From positions 816,401 through 880,400 of the forward strand of contig NZ_KB849727.1 of NCBI RefSeq assembly GCF_000368865.1: a stretch of DNA of 64,000 bases, read 5' to 3'. This DNA comes from Acinetobacter bouvetii DSM 14964 = CIP 107468. GTDB taxonomy: Bacteria > Pseudomonadota > Gammaproteobacteria > Pseudomonadales > Moraxellaceae. Numbering within the stretch: the first letter of the stretch is position 1; the number at the start of each line of letters is the position of its first letter. The position numbers and the translations under genes were made by a program. This document shows positions 1 through 11,600 of the stretch, in pieces. The notes below the pieces were generated by a model. It was not told the origin of the DNA. It saw only the letters and a list, made by a program, of their open reading frames with translations, and did no database searches.

Positions 1-128
1 ACTACATCACTCAGAAGACAGACCACTTTACATATCACGACACCGGCTTAGCATTTTGCGACACAGCTATTTGCTAATTTCGTATATCTAATTACAAATT
101 AAAGATTTAGCATTTTTCTTATTTAAAT

Positions 129-281
129 TTAATCACTCAGAAATTCACAGAGGATGCGCAACAGAGATGCATTTAGCTTTGGCGCAAGATGGGCTTCTTT
201 CCCTTCTATTGCATAAAGCTGTATTGCTGCAGATAAAGGCCGTTCAGACCTAAGTGCACTGCTTGCGGAAATGACTGGCAT
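129..281 (-). CDS. possible 50-aa ORF, unknown
   Basis: This short minus-strand frame begins at an ATG six bases after an AAGG ribosome-site-like motif and runs 50 codons. I recognise no family. The opposite strand is also open here, so coding capacity is not proven. It may be the remains of a gene cut by the window edge or by rearrangement. The rest of the first 400 bases is AT-rich with nothing I can name. Confidence 0.2.
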   Translation of the reverse strand: MPVISASSALRSERPLSAAIQLYAIEGKEAHLAPKLNASLLRILCEFLSD

Positions 282-401
282 CCGCGGCCTTAGAATTAAA
301 AATAAAGCACTTTGCGTAAAAATTTGTCTTATCCCTATTTATAAAACATGCAAAATGCCTTAAAAAAGATGCCAATTTTTAATCTTTTCATTCTTTTATT
401 T

Positions 402-1202
402 ATGCACAATCTTGAACTGCTGAAAGCCTTGTTTTTAGGGCTTATTGAAGGTTTAACCGAATTCTTGCCTATTTCGAGTACAGGGCATCTGATCCTTTTT
501 GGCCACCTTATCGATTTTCAATCGGATTCTGGGCGCGCTTTCGAAGTGATTATTCAGCTGGGCGCCATTCTTGCCGTGTGCTGGCTATATCGGCAAAAAA
601 TTGCAGATCTGCTTAAAGGCTTTTTCTCTGGCGATATGCATGCCAGACGCTTTTCCGTTAATGTCTTTTTGGCCTTTCTTCCTGCTGTTGTGATTGGGAT
701 CTTCGCTGTCGATTTTATTAAGCAGGTTTTATTTAGCCCGCTGGTCGTCGCTTGTGCGCTTATCATAGGCGGTCTGATTATTTTTGCAGTCGAAGCCAAA
801 GAATTTAAACCTAAAACCATTGAAGCCACGGACATTACGTTCAAGCAAGCCATCCTTGTCGGCTTTGCCCAATGCCTGGCCATGATTCCAGGCACATCCC
901 GTTCAGGCGCAACCATTATTGGCGGCATGCTTTCCGGTTTATCGCGCAAAGCGGCTACAGAATTTTCTTTTTTTCTGGCCATGCCGACCATGCTGGGCGC
1001 AGCCACCTATGATCTCATCCGAAATGCAAGTGTCTTATCCTCAGATAATATGATGAATATTGCGGCCGGTTTTGCCGCAGCCTTTATTGCGGCCTTGCTT
1101 GTCGTCAAAGCCTTGGTTAAATTTGTCGAAAAACATACCTTAAGAGTATTTGCTTGGTATCGGGTGATATTGGGTGTGGTTTTATTGATTGTATTTTTAT
1201 AG
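402..1202 (+). CDS. uppP: undecaprenyl-diphosphate phosphatase UppP (BacA)
   Basis: This integral inner-membrane enzyme dephosphorylates undecaprenyl pyrophosphate so the lipid carrier for peptidoglycan and other envelope glycans can be reused; overproduction is known to give bacitracin resistance. The two family motifs are clear: [14 protein letters not shown] near residues 16-29 (catalytic glutamates and histidine) and PGTSRSGAT near residue 163. The remainder is hydrophobic helices. I chose the ATG at 402 because the protein (266 aa) then begins like Acinetobacter UppP (short M-x-N-x-E lead into the first helix). In-frame ATGs at 348 and 369 would add a poorly conserved extension. No strong Shine-Dalgarno precedes any of the three. 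It stands alone and points toward the end of the next operon. Confidence 0.93.
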   Translation: MHNLELLKALFLGLIEGLTEFLPISSTGHLILFGHLIDFQSDSGRAFEVIIQLGAILAVCWLYRQKIADLLKGFFSGDMHARRFSVNVFLAFLPAVVIGIFAVDFIKQVLFSPLVVACALIIGGLIIFAVEAKEFKPKTIEATDITFKQAILVGFAQCLAMIPGTSRSGATIIGGMLSGLSRKAATEFSFFLAMPTMLGAATYDLIRNASVLSSDNMMNIAAGFAAAFIAALLVVKALVKFVEKHTLRVFAWYRVILGVVLLIVFL

Positions 1203-1626
1203 CTGGGTTTTGAGTGGCTTCGCGGCACACATTTAAATGCCAGCTAACCGCTATTTAATATAAAAGCTGTTTAAAAAAGCAAAAGATAGCCGAACACCGG
1301 CTATCTCATTGCCTTACTCAATAATTCCGCTGAATCAGATAGACCTCATATAAAATAGTGCATGCGAATTGGGGATTGCTGTCAAGCGAGATGGCGATAT
1401 TTCCACAGCTGCCCAAAATCCGATTATCAGATGGCCAGTTTTGTGCACGATAAATTTTAGGTATGGGTTATTCATTGGAGAATTATCGTGCTAAATAAGC
1501 CCCTGCAGAATGATTTGTGCAACAACGCTATATAAATCTAAAATGCCATCAATCTGCTTTGGTATCTGCAAACTGTATTCCAGTAATTCAGGATGCAGCA
1601 GCAAAGCTTTACCGTTTTGATTTTAA
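1203..1626. other. intergenic gap between convergent uppP and the DUF11 operon
   Basis: There is no credible gene here; short plus-strand frames are shadows. The only clear element is the hairpin at 1285-1305, listed separately. Confidence 0.5.
1271..1305 (-). terminator. hairpin terminator, minus strand
   Basis: A perfect 8-bp stem (gatagccg / cggctatc) closes a 5-nt loop. On the minus strand it is followed by a T-rich tract (TTTTGCTTTTTT), as in an intrinsic terminator. It lies about 320 nt past the last gene of the DUF11 operon, so it probably ends that transcript. It may also slow uppP readthrough, but there is no T-tract on the plus side. Confidence 0.55.
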
Positions 1627-4536
1627 TCAATTCATTTTAATTCCAAAATACAGTGACTTTTCTTGCTGCGGTAACAACTCTTTTAAAATTGCTCTGATTT
1701 TTGCAGCCCCATCATCTTCAATTTTATTATTACTACTGTCTGTAATATTCTGACCATTACTGCCCACAATTGGCAATATATTCGCAGATGCCCATTGCTT
1801 CGTATAAGCCGGATACATGTCATTAATAATGACGTTGCTTAAAGTTTCACTGCCTGAGTTTTTTACCATAATGCGGTAGATTAAACACTGACTTGGTTTC
1901 AAACTTTCATTTTGTACTGTATAGGTTGAATTAATAACCGACTGTGCATTGGCTATGATGCAGCTTGCAACTTTGAATTGTGATTTCAAAATTTGCAATT
2001 GGCTCGGGCTAACAGTAATCAGATCGGTATTGCTCAAATCTGCCAGAGTAACTGCCTTTCCGGTATTGTCTGGTTTCGCAATTAACCTGACTTGACTGCT
2101 CATTCCATTGGTTGCTGTTGCAGGCGCTTCGACCTTAATAAATAAAGTCACAGACTTGTTTGGTTCAATAATATTGCTTAATTCAGTTTCGGCCGCAGAA
2201 AGTAATGTGTCACTCGCATCGAGCGTATTATTGCCATTTTGATCTAAGAACAAGGTATATAAGAAGCCATTGTTATTTGTTGAACTTAGTCCTACTTTTA
2301 CCTTCGTTTCATTTTCTACACCATAATTAGTTAAACGGTGTAAAAATACATAGCTTCCTCCAATACTCACTTGAGCAGTCTGATCATTGCTCAGTTCAAG
2401 TGAACGTTTTTGTGGCTGTGGAATAATAGCGTCTAAAATAATATCGCCCAATCCAGACTGCAGCGATTCAATGGCAAACCAGATATTGGTTTTTGCCACT
2501 GCCGATGAGTAAGCGGTAATGACTGCGCAGACTTGACCAGTCGTATTGGCCGCCACATTCAGCTGGGTAATTTGCTGGCTGCTGATGCCCGCTTTGCACT
2601 GTCCGATGTCGGCTTTATAAAATTCAACTTTCAGACCCGAAGTAAATGGTGTTATTCCGCTTTTGACCAATGTTGAATAATCGCCTGTACTTTGAGTTGG
2701 CACAATGGCTGTGCTTGAAGCATATAACTGATAATCCTGTGCCAAATTACTATAATTTTGAATATTCAATGGAAAATAGGCTTTTTGGCTGCTGTCTGCA
2801 TTTTGAGTCAATAAAGGTGTAACACCTGTTCTGCCTTCCTTACTACTATAAAATAGACCCACACCTGTTTCTGTTACAGGAGCACCGGCCTTATTATTTG
2901 ACAGGTCATTTTTAGCAGCCATCAATGTTTTGACAGTTGATATATCATTACCTGGGGCAAGATCATTCATCTTAGTTGTTTCAATAGTCGCGGTATTAAC
3001 TACATAACCAGCATTTGCAGTATCTGTATCTGTAACCTTTAAGTTTTTTACTGTAAATCTATATTTCGCATTTGCAGGAATATTACCCAGACTTAAACCA
3101 CTGCCTACAGTAGTCGTAAATAAGGAAGTTAATGCATTAGAATCAGTCCATGCAGCTGGACAAGCTTTACTTGTACCACTGGTTAAATCTTCACAAACTA
3201 ATGCTGTTTGACCTGTTACTCTGAGTAGGTTTTTAAAATCATCCCTTAAAACAACTCCATCAGCCTGAACATTAGTGTTATTTGCAATATCTAAAGTATA
3301 AGATACAAGATTATCTTTTAAGACAACTGATTCAGCAGTTAAACTTTTGACTACACTTAAGTCGACATCATCTTCTTGGATTTTTAAATCAAAATTAACA
3401 TCTGCTGTCACATTACCGCAAGCACTGAGAGATGTTGCAATCGCACCACTGTTCGCATCCAATGCAAAAGAAAAAGGCAAAGTAATATCAGCATTTGTTT
3501 GAGTATTGCCAAAAATTTTGATCACCAAATCATTTACTTGCACACCCTTACTATAATCCAAACTTGAGTTATATACTGGCGTATAATTAAACGTTACCTT
3601 ATCAGGATTAGATATATTTAAACTATCCGAAGCAGAAGTTAATTCGACTAAATTACCCCCTACACGTTTATATAAACGGTAATTTGTACCATAAACAGCC
3701 TTTGTCTGTGCATAACCGGATGGATATTCAATTTTGAATTGCAATATTGGCAAAGCACTTTGACTTGCAATTTGTCCTACGATATTAAAAGGTACGGAAT
3801 ATTCTTTACCTGCTGCACCGCTGCCTCCTTCATAAAAACTACCCGAAGCCGCACTAAACTCAACAGCAGGTCTCAGATTCAATGTGATGTCATCAATAAA
3901 GTTCCCTAGAGTTGCATCAGTGCCAAATGCTGTTGCATCAAAAATAAACTGATAGATACCACTTGCAACATTTACTTTTGCTTTAGTTCCGTTAGGATTT
4001 GCATCTTTCCATTGAAATAGCTGTGTAACAGCTTGACTTGTACCAATAGTCTGATCTTGAGTAAAGCTAAAACGGTCTGTTGATACTTTACCAATATAAA
4101 AGGTCGTTTGTTCCTTGGTACTTGAACGTGCCGCGTGTCTAAAATTCCAAGCAAACTCTTCATCTTTAAATAAACAAACATTCTGATAAAGTGCTGATTT
4201 TGCGCTTGCATTTAGTTCAGCATATTGATTCGCCGTTGCAGAACTAAAGGCTCCTCCATTTGCATCTCTCCAAGCTTGAGTATCATTCGCACCTGAACCT
4301 CTCCAAACTTCTATTAACTTTGGATTTGGATGAGTCGTTTTCCACCCTTCCACATCTGCTTCAGGATGTTGTTTATAAGCAGAGGTCAATTTCGGATTAT
4401 TAAAACTTAAATTGACAAAACTACGTTGAATTTTTACTTTGGTTGTATCTGCTGCCGTATCCGCCGCATAAACCTTAGCTGTACCAGCCAGCAAAAGCGA
4501 AGATGCTAAAACATGACCTAAAAATTGCTTCATCAT
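1627..4536 (-). CDS. exported DUF11-type surface protein with N-terminal jelly-roll-like domain
   Basis: This 969-aa protein is the last gene of the five-gene operon. It has a Sec signal peptide ending near VYA-A (about residue 24). Residues about 35-220 form a domain with the pattern W(R)xSG, NQYAELNA, YQ-V-C-L and W-F-x-HAARS. That pattern resembles the galactose-binding/jelly-roll modules attached to many bacterial adhesins; this is a resemblance, not a proven assignment. Then come DUF11/Ig-like repeats (ASxN...T.D.A.G) and a C-terminal block of about 255 residues. The block contains a calcium-loop-like segment (DQNGNNTLDASD) and a Cys pair, and it matches the end of the 935-aa protein two genes upstream. 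The start at 4536 has AAGGTG 8 nt upstream and is 1 nt from the preceding stop. By analogy it could be a tip or adhesive subunit; no function is proven. Confidence 0.72.
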   Translation of the reverse strand: MMKQFLGHVLASSLLLAGTAKVYAADTAADTTKVKIQRSFVNLSFNNPKLTSAYKQHPEADVEGWKTTHPNPKLIEVWRGSGANDTQAWRDANGGAFSSATANQYAELNASAKSALYQNVCLFKDEEFAWNFRHAARSSTKEQTTFYIGKVSTDRFSFTQDQTIGTSQAVTQLFQWKDANPNGTKAKVNVASGIYQFIFDATAFGTDATLGNFIDDITLNLRPAVEFSAASGSFYEGGSGAAGKEYSVPFNIVGQIASQSALPILQFKIEYPSGYAQTKAVYGTNYRLYKRVGGNLVELTSASDSLNISNPDKVTFNYTPVYNSSLDYSKGVQVNDLVIKIFGNTQTNADITLPFSFALDANSGAIATSLSACGNVTADVNFDLKIQEDDVDLSVVKSLTAESVVLKDNLVSYTLDIANNTNVQADGVVLRDDFKNLLRVTGQTALVCEDLTSGTSKACPAAWTDSNALTSLFTTTVGSGLSLGNIPANAKYRFTVKNLKVTDTDTANAGYVVNTATIETTKMNDLAPGNDISTVKTLMAAKNDLSNNKAGAPVTETGVGLFYSSKEGRTGVTPLLTQNADSSQKAYFPLNIQNYSNLAQDYQLYASSTAIVPTQSTGDYSTLVKSGITPFTSGLKVEFYKADIGQCKAGISSQQITQLNVAANTTGQVCAVITAYSSAVAKTNIWFAIESLQSGLGDIILDAIIPQPQKRSLELSNDQTAQVSIGGSYVFLHRLTNYGVENETKVKVGLSSTNNNGFLYTLFLDQNGNNTLDASDTLLSAAETELSNIIEPNKSVTLFIKVEAPATATNGMSSQVRLIAKPDNTGKAVTLADLSNTDLITVSPSQLQILKSQFKVASCIIANAQSVINSTYTVQNESLKPSQCLIYRIMVKNSGSETLSNVIINDMYPAYTKQWASANILPIVGSNGQNITDSSNNKIEDDGAAKIRAILKELLPQQEKSLYFGIKMN

Positions 4537-4537
4537 T

Positions 4538-5623
4538 TTAGTTCACCTTCACTTTTTGCTGATCTGATTCTATCTGTAAATCTTGCCACTGCGGTTCTAA
4601 TCTCACTTGAATCTGCTCACTGCTGCTGAGCTGCAAAACCACCCGGCGGCTTTTGGCGGATGCCAGCTTGGGGTCTGCATCGGCCTGTAAATCCGCTGCG
4701 CCTTTCGCTTCGGGCTGAATGCGCTCCGCTGCAATGCCTTGCGCTGCCAAATAATCCTGTACAGACTGAATACGGCGCTGCGCAAGCTCGAGATTGTATT
4801 TCTGAGTTGCCCGCTTATCGGTATAACCCAACAAGGTCACATCTATTTTTGGATACTTTTGCAAAACGTTCAGCAGTTGATCCAGCACAGCTTGGCTGGC
4901 TAAACTGAGTGCTGCACTATTTGACGCAAAATGTACAACATTCTGAACCTTATGCGCTGCATTCAACTCAGCGGCCTTATCCATCGGCCAAAATTCGGCA
5001 GTGACCCCACGGCAACCTTGACCATTAAGCTGTGCCATCGACGCCAGCTGATTCATCGCCCCGTTTATTGGTACAGGCTTAATCTCTGATAATTTAATCG
5101 CCTGATACAGAGCTTGCTCCGCAGCATGAAAATGTTCATTGGCATGGCGCCAGCCCAGCTCACAATATTCTGCAGCAGCCCAAACCAGCATAACTTCAGC
5201 ATGCGCCAAACTTTCTGGTGCTTTATCAATTGCCCCAGACTGCTTTAAGTATTCAATTTGTTGCCATAAATCACGGCGCATGACCTGCGAAGCACTTAAA
5301 ATAGGGGTGGTTAAGGATAAAGTTTGATGCTGCTGTAAGCCATTCGAAATCATTTTAGCCTGCTGCCAAGCTTCTAGCCCTGCTGAAGTCAGGCTGCCTT
5401 CAGACCGTTCATTTTGCGCATAGCTTAACCACATTTTCCCCTTATAAGCCTGATAGCGCGCTTGCCCCGCACTCTGCCGATACTGCTGTTCCAAAACAGT
5501 TGCCAATTCATCTATTTGCACAGCGCTCGGCCTTTGCTGCGAGGCAACGTCTGGCGCATGCTTGGCTGATACAGTACTTATGCAGCTTCCCAAAACGGCT
5601 AGGCATAATAATGTTGTTTTCAT
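4538..5623 (-). CDS. OmpA-family peptidoglycan-binding envelope protein
   Basis: This 361-aa exported protein has a signal peptide (about residues 1-20, ending VSA) and an alpha-helical middle region. Its C-terminal OmpA/MotB domain spans roughly residues 222-340. The domain shows the expected VHFASNSAAL strand, the GYTD motif with the peptidoglycan-contacting Asp, and the LAQRRIQSVQDYL helix with the conserved Arg. It has no lipobox cysteine and no N-terminal OmpA barrel, so it is a periplasmic, wall-anchoring protein. It sits 3 nt after the giant barrel gene and 1 nt before the last DUF11 gene, which implies co-translation. The likely role (inference) is to tie the assembly to the cell wall. 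Confidence 0.85.
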   Translation of the reverse strand: MKTTLLCLAVLGSCISTVSAKHAPDVASQQRPSAVQIDELATVLEQQYRQSAGQARYQAYKGKMWLSYAQNERSEGSLTSAGLEAWQQAKMISNGLQQHQTLSLTTPILSASQVMRRDLWQQIEYLKQSGAIDKAPESLAHAEVMLVWAAAEYCELGWRHANEHFHAAEQALYQAIKLSEIKPVPINGAMNQLASMAQLNGQGCRGVTAEFWPMDKAAELNAAHKVQNVVHFASNSAALSLASQAVLDQLLNVLQKYPKIDVTLLGYTDKRATQKYNLELAQRRIQSVQDYLAAQGIAAERIQPEAKGAADLQADADPKLASAKSRRVVLQLSSSEQIQVRLEPQWQDLQIESDQQKVKVN

Positions 5624-5626
5624 TAT

Positions 5627-8600
5627 TTACTGCCCCTGCCCTGGTTCTAAAGAAAAATTGGTCTTGCTTGAGCGGCGGCTAAATAAATCTTCATCAAACT
5701 TAAATCTAAAACGTAAATATGCGCCTTGTCCCGTAGAACTGGTATTGGCCAGTTCATCATCCTGATAACCCAAAAAGTTATATCCTGCAGACAGCCATAA
5801 ATTCGTTGTCACTAAATATCCAAATTCAGCGCCAAGCAAATAACGTGATCCCATACCTCGGTTTGCCCACAGCACGCCGGTTTGCAAACTTGCATCCCAA
5901 CGTTCATTGATGTCATACAGCACACGGCCACCGACTAACTGAGTAAATGCCGAACTGCGTACATCATATTCATCTAAGACAGACCATTTCGCTGCGTATT
6001 GGCCGGACAAAGTCACTGGGCGCGAAGGATGCCAGTTAACATGCGTGGAGCTCACATAAGATGTCCGCTCAAATTCTGCTTCTAAGTCCGTCGCATTATT
6101 TTCATAGTAGTGTTCAACTTTAGAGAGCACGTCTAGTTTATTTTGATCAAAGTCACGCCATGCCATTCCTAACTGGAAACGGTTTCTAAAATGATCGCCT
6201 TGTTCAGCTGCCTTATTGTTGACAAAATTCAAAGTATTTTTCGTCAAAATTGTCATGCGCTCATTCAACTTGTGCGCATAGCCCAGAGTGCTGATTAAGG
6301 TATCTGATTGATCCGAACGGCGGCCTTCCAAACGTGTCATGGCTTTCCAGTCTTTTGGAGCTAAATATTCCAGCCCGAAGGTAGCGGCAGTTGAATCATT
6401 GCCATCATTTTCCGTGTTTTTAGAAAGTGTTTTCACTTGCTCAAAACTGGTGCTCAAATACACCTGAGGCATAATTTGCCAGCGATTACGCAACCCTAAA
6501 GCAGCCTCGGCTTCACGATTGCTTATACCATCAGCCACACGATATTCACTAAATGCAGAACCATCTTTCATGTAGCTACTGCTGATACCGAAAACCGTGC
6601 TATTAGTTTCTTCGGTAGTATTTAACGAATACAGACCATCAATGGAAGAAATCACTTCATGGCGTGCATACAAATCTGTATTCGGCAAAACTTTCACCGT
6701 TCCGCCTAAAGCCAAAACTTGTTTTTCTGAATCTTGAATATCTTGCTCATACTCGGCAAAAACACTTGCACCTTTCCATGGGAGTTTACCGGTAAATTTT
6801 ACTCTGGCAGTCGTACCGTTATAAGCACCCATATTCTCTGTTGCTTTGGTTGCAGCATCCTGAGTTTCATCGTAGTGACGTAAACCTAGCTCTATGGCAA
6901 GCACTTTAAAGAAATTCCGCTCAATACTTGCCGCAATTCCTGTACGTGTGCCATGATTATTTTGGTCTTCTGTGCGGATCGCTTCTATACGTGCCAAGCC
7001 CACGCTGGCAATTGGCAGTGACGCTTTAATACCGCTTTCCATACGCCCGGCACTAATGGTTGCCGCATCGTTTTGGAAACCATCCTGGGCTTGCTGATGG
7101 TACACACGAAGGCTTCCAGCTCTTGGCGTATATTCAAACTCAACGCGCGCTGCTGTGCCGCTGTCTTTGCTGCCTGTCGGCTCGCTATTGATTTGGGGCA
7201 TTTGGTCATCATCAGCATTGGTATTTTTCGATTGCGCAACTTCAGCAATCAGCTTTCCGTGCTGACCAATTTTAATGACGCTATTCACACTGGCGATTTG
7301 TTCTTCTTTTAAAGGATCATTGCTTTGCACAAAAGAACCGCCAAGCTTTAAATGGCTCTTTACTGCATAACTGAAGCTCACCCCGCCGACTTGATATTCT
7401 TCACCAATATCATCTGCTTCTACAGTAATGCGCACATAGTTCGGATTCAGGTCAGCATCTACACTGGCTACCGCCTCTTTTAAATAGATACTGTTGCTGT
7501 ATGTATCTACGTCATAGTCAACAAAGCGTGTGAGCGTTTGACGTGAAATAATCAACCCGGGATTATTACGGTCACGTGTTAGAATTTCGACTTTTTCACT
7601 ATTTTCAAGAATTTGGTCGTTACTGATTGCACCTAAACTGTAAGGACCAGAAATGCCGATAGCGCGATTTTCAGTCACCACCTGACGTGATTTAGTTTCA
7701 GCGCCAAATGCAGCAACTTCAAGCTTATCTCCGTCATGTCCCAGTTTTAGACCGGTTAATGAGCGGTTGTATTGCCCTAAAGAAAGCCCTTCATCTTTTT
7801 CAGTCCGGGTCACATAGTCCCCATACATGGCATAGGAACGGCCTTTATCTACACGTACGTAGAGTTTACTGGTCGACTGCGCTTCAAAACCTTTTGCAGC
7901 AGCATCACCATAAACCGGATAATATTCATCGGGTTGAATATCACGGAATAATCGCTGATTTGAGCTTTTATCTGAGTCATAGGCTAAGGTGAGCAGATAA
8001 TCACCTTTCACTTTACCCTTCAGGAAAAGTGCCGCCCGTCCATTCAGGCTGGTCTCATTGCCCCAATCTGCAACTTCATTCAGTTGTTCTTCGAAGCCAT
8101 CATTGCGGGTCACACTATGCAATTTATTGCCATCAAAGTTATTAAAATTAATTGCACCTTCAACTAAACCCACAGCAATCAATGGACGCAAATCTGCCAA
8201 GAACTGTATGTCCGTTTCTTGTTTCAATACACCGCTGCTCACACGCAACTTGCCACGTCCCGGCGCATTGGGTGCAAGTACAGGAATGATCATTTCCCCA
8301 CCTTCAATAAAGGTTTGGATGCCCGGTTCATTTGGATTTAAATCCGGTAAATTGATGAGTCCAATATCACTTTCTAAAGTAATGCTGGTGCGTGTTGCAA
8401 TTTTCACCCCATTTTTATCTTTAAGGCGGAGAATCAGCGCTAAAACATCTTTGCCATTCGCTGTGGCAGTCGCGCTACCATGCTCAAGCTGCAACTGATG
8501 CATTTCTCCAGGAACAACCACTTGCACCTGCTGGCTTTCACGAACATTGCCCATGAAATCCAATTGTTCAACACGGATTTCATTTTTACCGGTATTCAGT

Positions 8601-11600
8601 TCAACGCCAACAAACTCTTTGCCTTGCTTTTGTTGATCCGCCAAAACCGACAGTTTCCCCAGCCGTTTTTCAGATACAGCTTGACCATTAATGAGTACAC
8701 GCTGATTGGCGCCTGCCATGCCCTGAACTTGAATCGTTGTCTGTGCAAAAGGCAGAATCTGGCCATCTTTTAAATTGAGGATGCTTAAAGCATTGCTATC
8801 GCTGCGCTTCAAAAGCTCCTCAAGATCGACCAATGCCGGCGGCTTGACCGGATCAATCGCCAACTGTTTATCTTGAGCAAAATCAGCATTGTTCTTATTT
8901 AAAATACACGTTTGATCATGATCATTGGCTAAGCAGCCACTGGTGTTGTCTGAACGGGTACTTTTTTCTATATAGCTTGGAGCATCAATAGAGAGTTGCT
9001 TATTGATGGCTTTTTCCAAGTTTAAATTATGGCTATTAATTTTTTCCTGACGCTGTTTGATCATATTGATCAGCGGTGCAGAACAGGCACCCGCTTGATC
9101 TGCCATGGCAAAGTCTGCGCGATGCAGTTCGCCACGCTTTACATCGATAAAACGACTTGCGGGATCACCTGCATTTCGATTGGATTGAGTCACCAATTCT
9201 ACACCTGCAGGCAAGGTGGTACGGTCCAGTTTTAGTACATGCGTTTTTGCTGAAACGCCATAAAAGTCATATTTCCCTTCGCTGTCGGTAATGACATAGC
9301 TGCCATCTTCCATGTACAGACGCACACCCGGAACACCCAATTCACCTTTGTCTTGCATGCCGTTACGATTGCAGTCGGTATACACTTTCCCAATCACAAA
9401 AGCATCTGAACTGAATACACCCGGGCGCACTTTTACTTTGGCTTGCGCTTCGTTTGACGTCACACTTTTACTGACTGCACGCGCACGGTTAATACCATCA
9501 CCATTCAGCGCATTCGGCCCAACCAGCACACGGTATTCAATTTTAGCTGTGGCATCCACAGCCAGATCCCCCAGGCCCAAAGTCAAATAAGGCCCTTTAC
9601 CGCCTTCGGGATCTGCAACAGGCTTGCCATTAACTCGCATGGTATTCGGAACATAACTGAATCCGCGAGGCAAGTTATCTTGAACTTTGACATCCTGAGC
9701 CAGCTCATCCCCTTGATTACTCACGGTAATGCTGTAATTGGTGAAATCCCCCAATTCAACACTGCTGTCCAAAGCCACTTTTTTTACTGTTAAGCGCTGA
9801 CTCGTACTTAACGGGTCAATAGGAATATCAATATTTAGTGCCGGACTGGTTAAATCCAGCTTAAAACTGCGTCCATATGAATAATCTGGATCAACTGCTG
9901 TAATACCAAAAGACTTAAAAGAACTGATAGGGTACGTATTTTGGTCACTGCTGAATTGATAGCTCTTCCCATTAATTGGAGATGAAGTATCCACCAAGAA
10001 AATGTATTCACCAGGCATCACAAATGGATAAATGAATTCACCATTGACATTGGTCTGTTGCTCAGCAGGAATTGTTCCTGCCATTTTTCCAGAAGCATCT
10101 TGACCAAAGGCAATGTTTGCTTTTACAGGTACGCCATTTTTATCGGCTAAAATGACCCGCGCATTGGCGACAGGTTGACCAGTTTTTGCATTAAATACAA
10201 TCCCATAGGGATCTATCAGGATATTTGTAGAAATATTTGGATTTGGCGTATTGGTGCTGCTTCCATTCTGGTCCAGACAATCAATAATCGTTGCCGTCAC
10301 TTGGTCACGGCGTAGCGTTTGCAAAATCTGATCTGCGGTATTTGGCGCTGTGCCGTCCCAGGCCGCCGTATTAATTTCAAAGTGGAAAATCCCGCTATTC
10401 GCTTCAGATTCTTTTCCGTTAACATATAAAAAGTCACCTGTTAACGTAGATTTAACCAAGACTTTCACTTGATCTTGCTGATGGGAAGCATTACAAATTG
10501 CAGCGTCGGCTTTTAAGTAAATCGGCTCATTCACCTTGCCTGTTTTAATGACATTATTATAATCTGGCGTCGTTCCATTTAGAGTCGCATCTGTCGCATT
10601 AATAATAGTTTGCACTAAATCAGAAGTAGTTTTTCTTGGCTGATTAGCTGCATTATTCCATGAAAATAAATAGGCCTGATTTTTTAAAATGCTATAGCTT
10701 AAATTTGCATTGGTTTTCACTTTTAACGTGATTTTACTTTCTTGTCCCGCTGCAAAATTTTTATAGCCGACAACAGCATGGCTAATTGCATTTTTATTTG
10801 CTGGCTGTGCTGAGCTATACACCCCTTCAGCCATTTTATAAAGTACACTCGCTCCGGCTGTATTGACTAAAACATCATCATATACCGTATTTCCAGGCAA
10901 TGGATCTTCAACAATAATCCAGTCCCCTTGTGAGCCATCTACACTCACCGGCAGCGGTGCAATCGGTAGGTTGCCATTATTTTTAACGGTTAATGTATAG
11001 GTAATAGCTTCCTGAGCGCCTTGATATTGAATATTGGTTTTATCTACCGCTTTTCGGATATCCAGTTGAGGTACAACAATGTTAACAGGATCTTCAACTG
11101 TACTGCTTGGTTGTGATCCTTCCTGAATTTGTGCGGTAACAGGCATTTTAATCAGTGAGTTATTTGGCGTATCTTTAGAGGTTTCTGCCAGCACCCATAG
11201 ATATACTTTTTCACCGGGTTTAAGCACAATACCAGCAGTGAGGAGCTGATCTAAATTTGTCTCAAACTGATTATCACCATTATCCAGATAAATACGAACA
11301 TTAGATAAATAACTGGTATTTTCACTACTGAGCTTAAGCGTTGCTTGTGTATTGCTTAAATTCACCAGTTCATTGAACCAATACACCGTCGTGCCAGCTT
11401 CAACCACTTTTTGAACATCTGGAGACAGTTTCAGTGCATATAATTCTGAAATCTGAACTTCAACTTTATTTGATTGTGTTTCTTTTACATGGAGTAATCC
11501 ATCACTCCCCATAATTTCATACTTTGCATAGGCAATATTGGGAATAATCGTGCCAGCATTTGGCATACTTGCAGTCGCGGCATGTCCATATTGAGCAAAA

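Noticed and set aside
554..1006. 150-aa minus-strand frame inside uppP, and similar long antisense frames in the DUF11, qui and pca genes
   Set aside because: These are shadows of strongly conserved coding sequence on the other strand, with no ribosome sites or domains of their own.
5627..8060. Large barrel as a TonB-dependent receptor or fimbrial usher
   Set aside because: There is no TonB box, plug domain or usher middle/plug motifs; Ig-type modules precede the strands instead.
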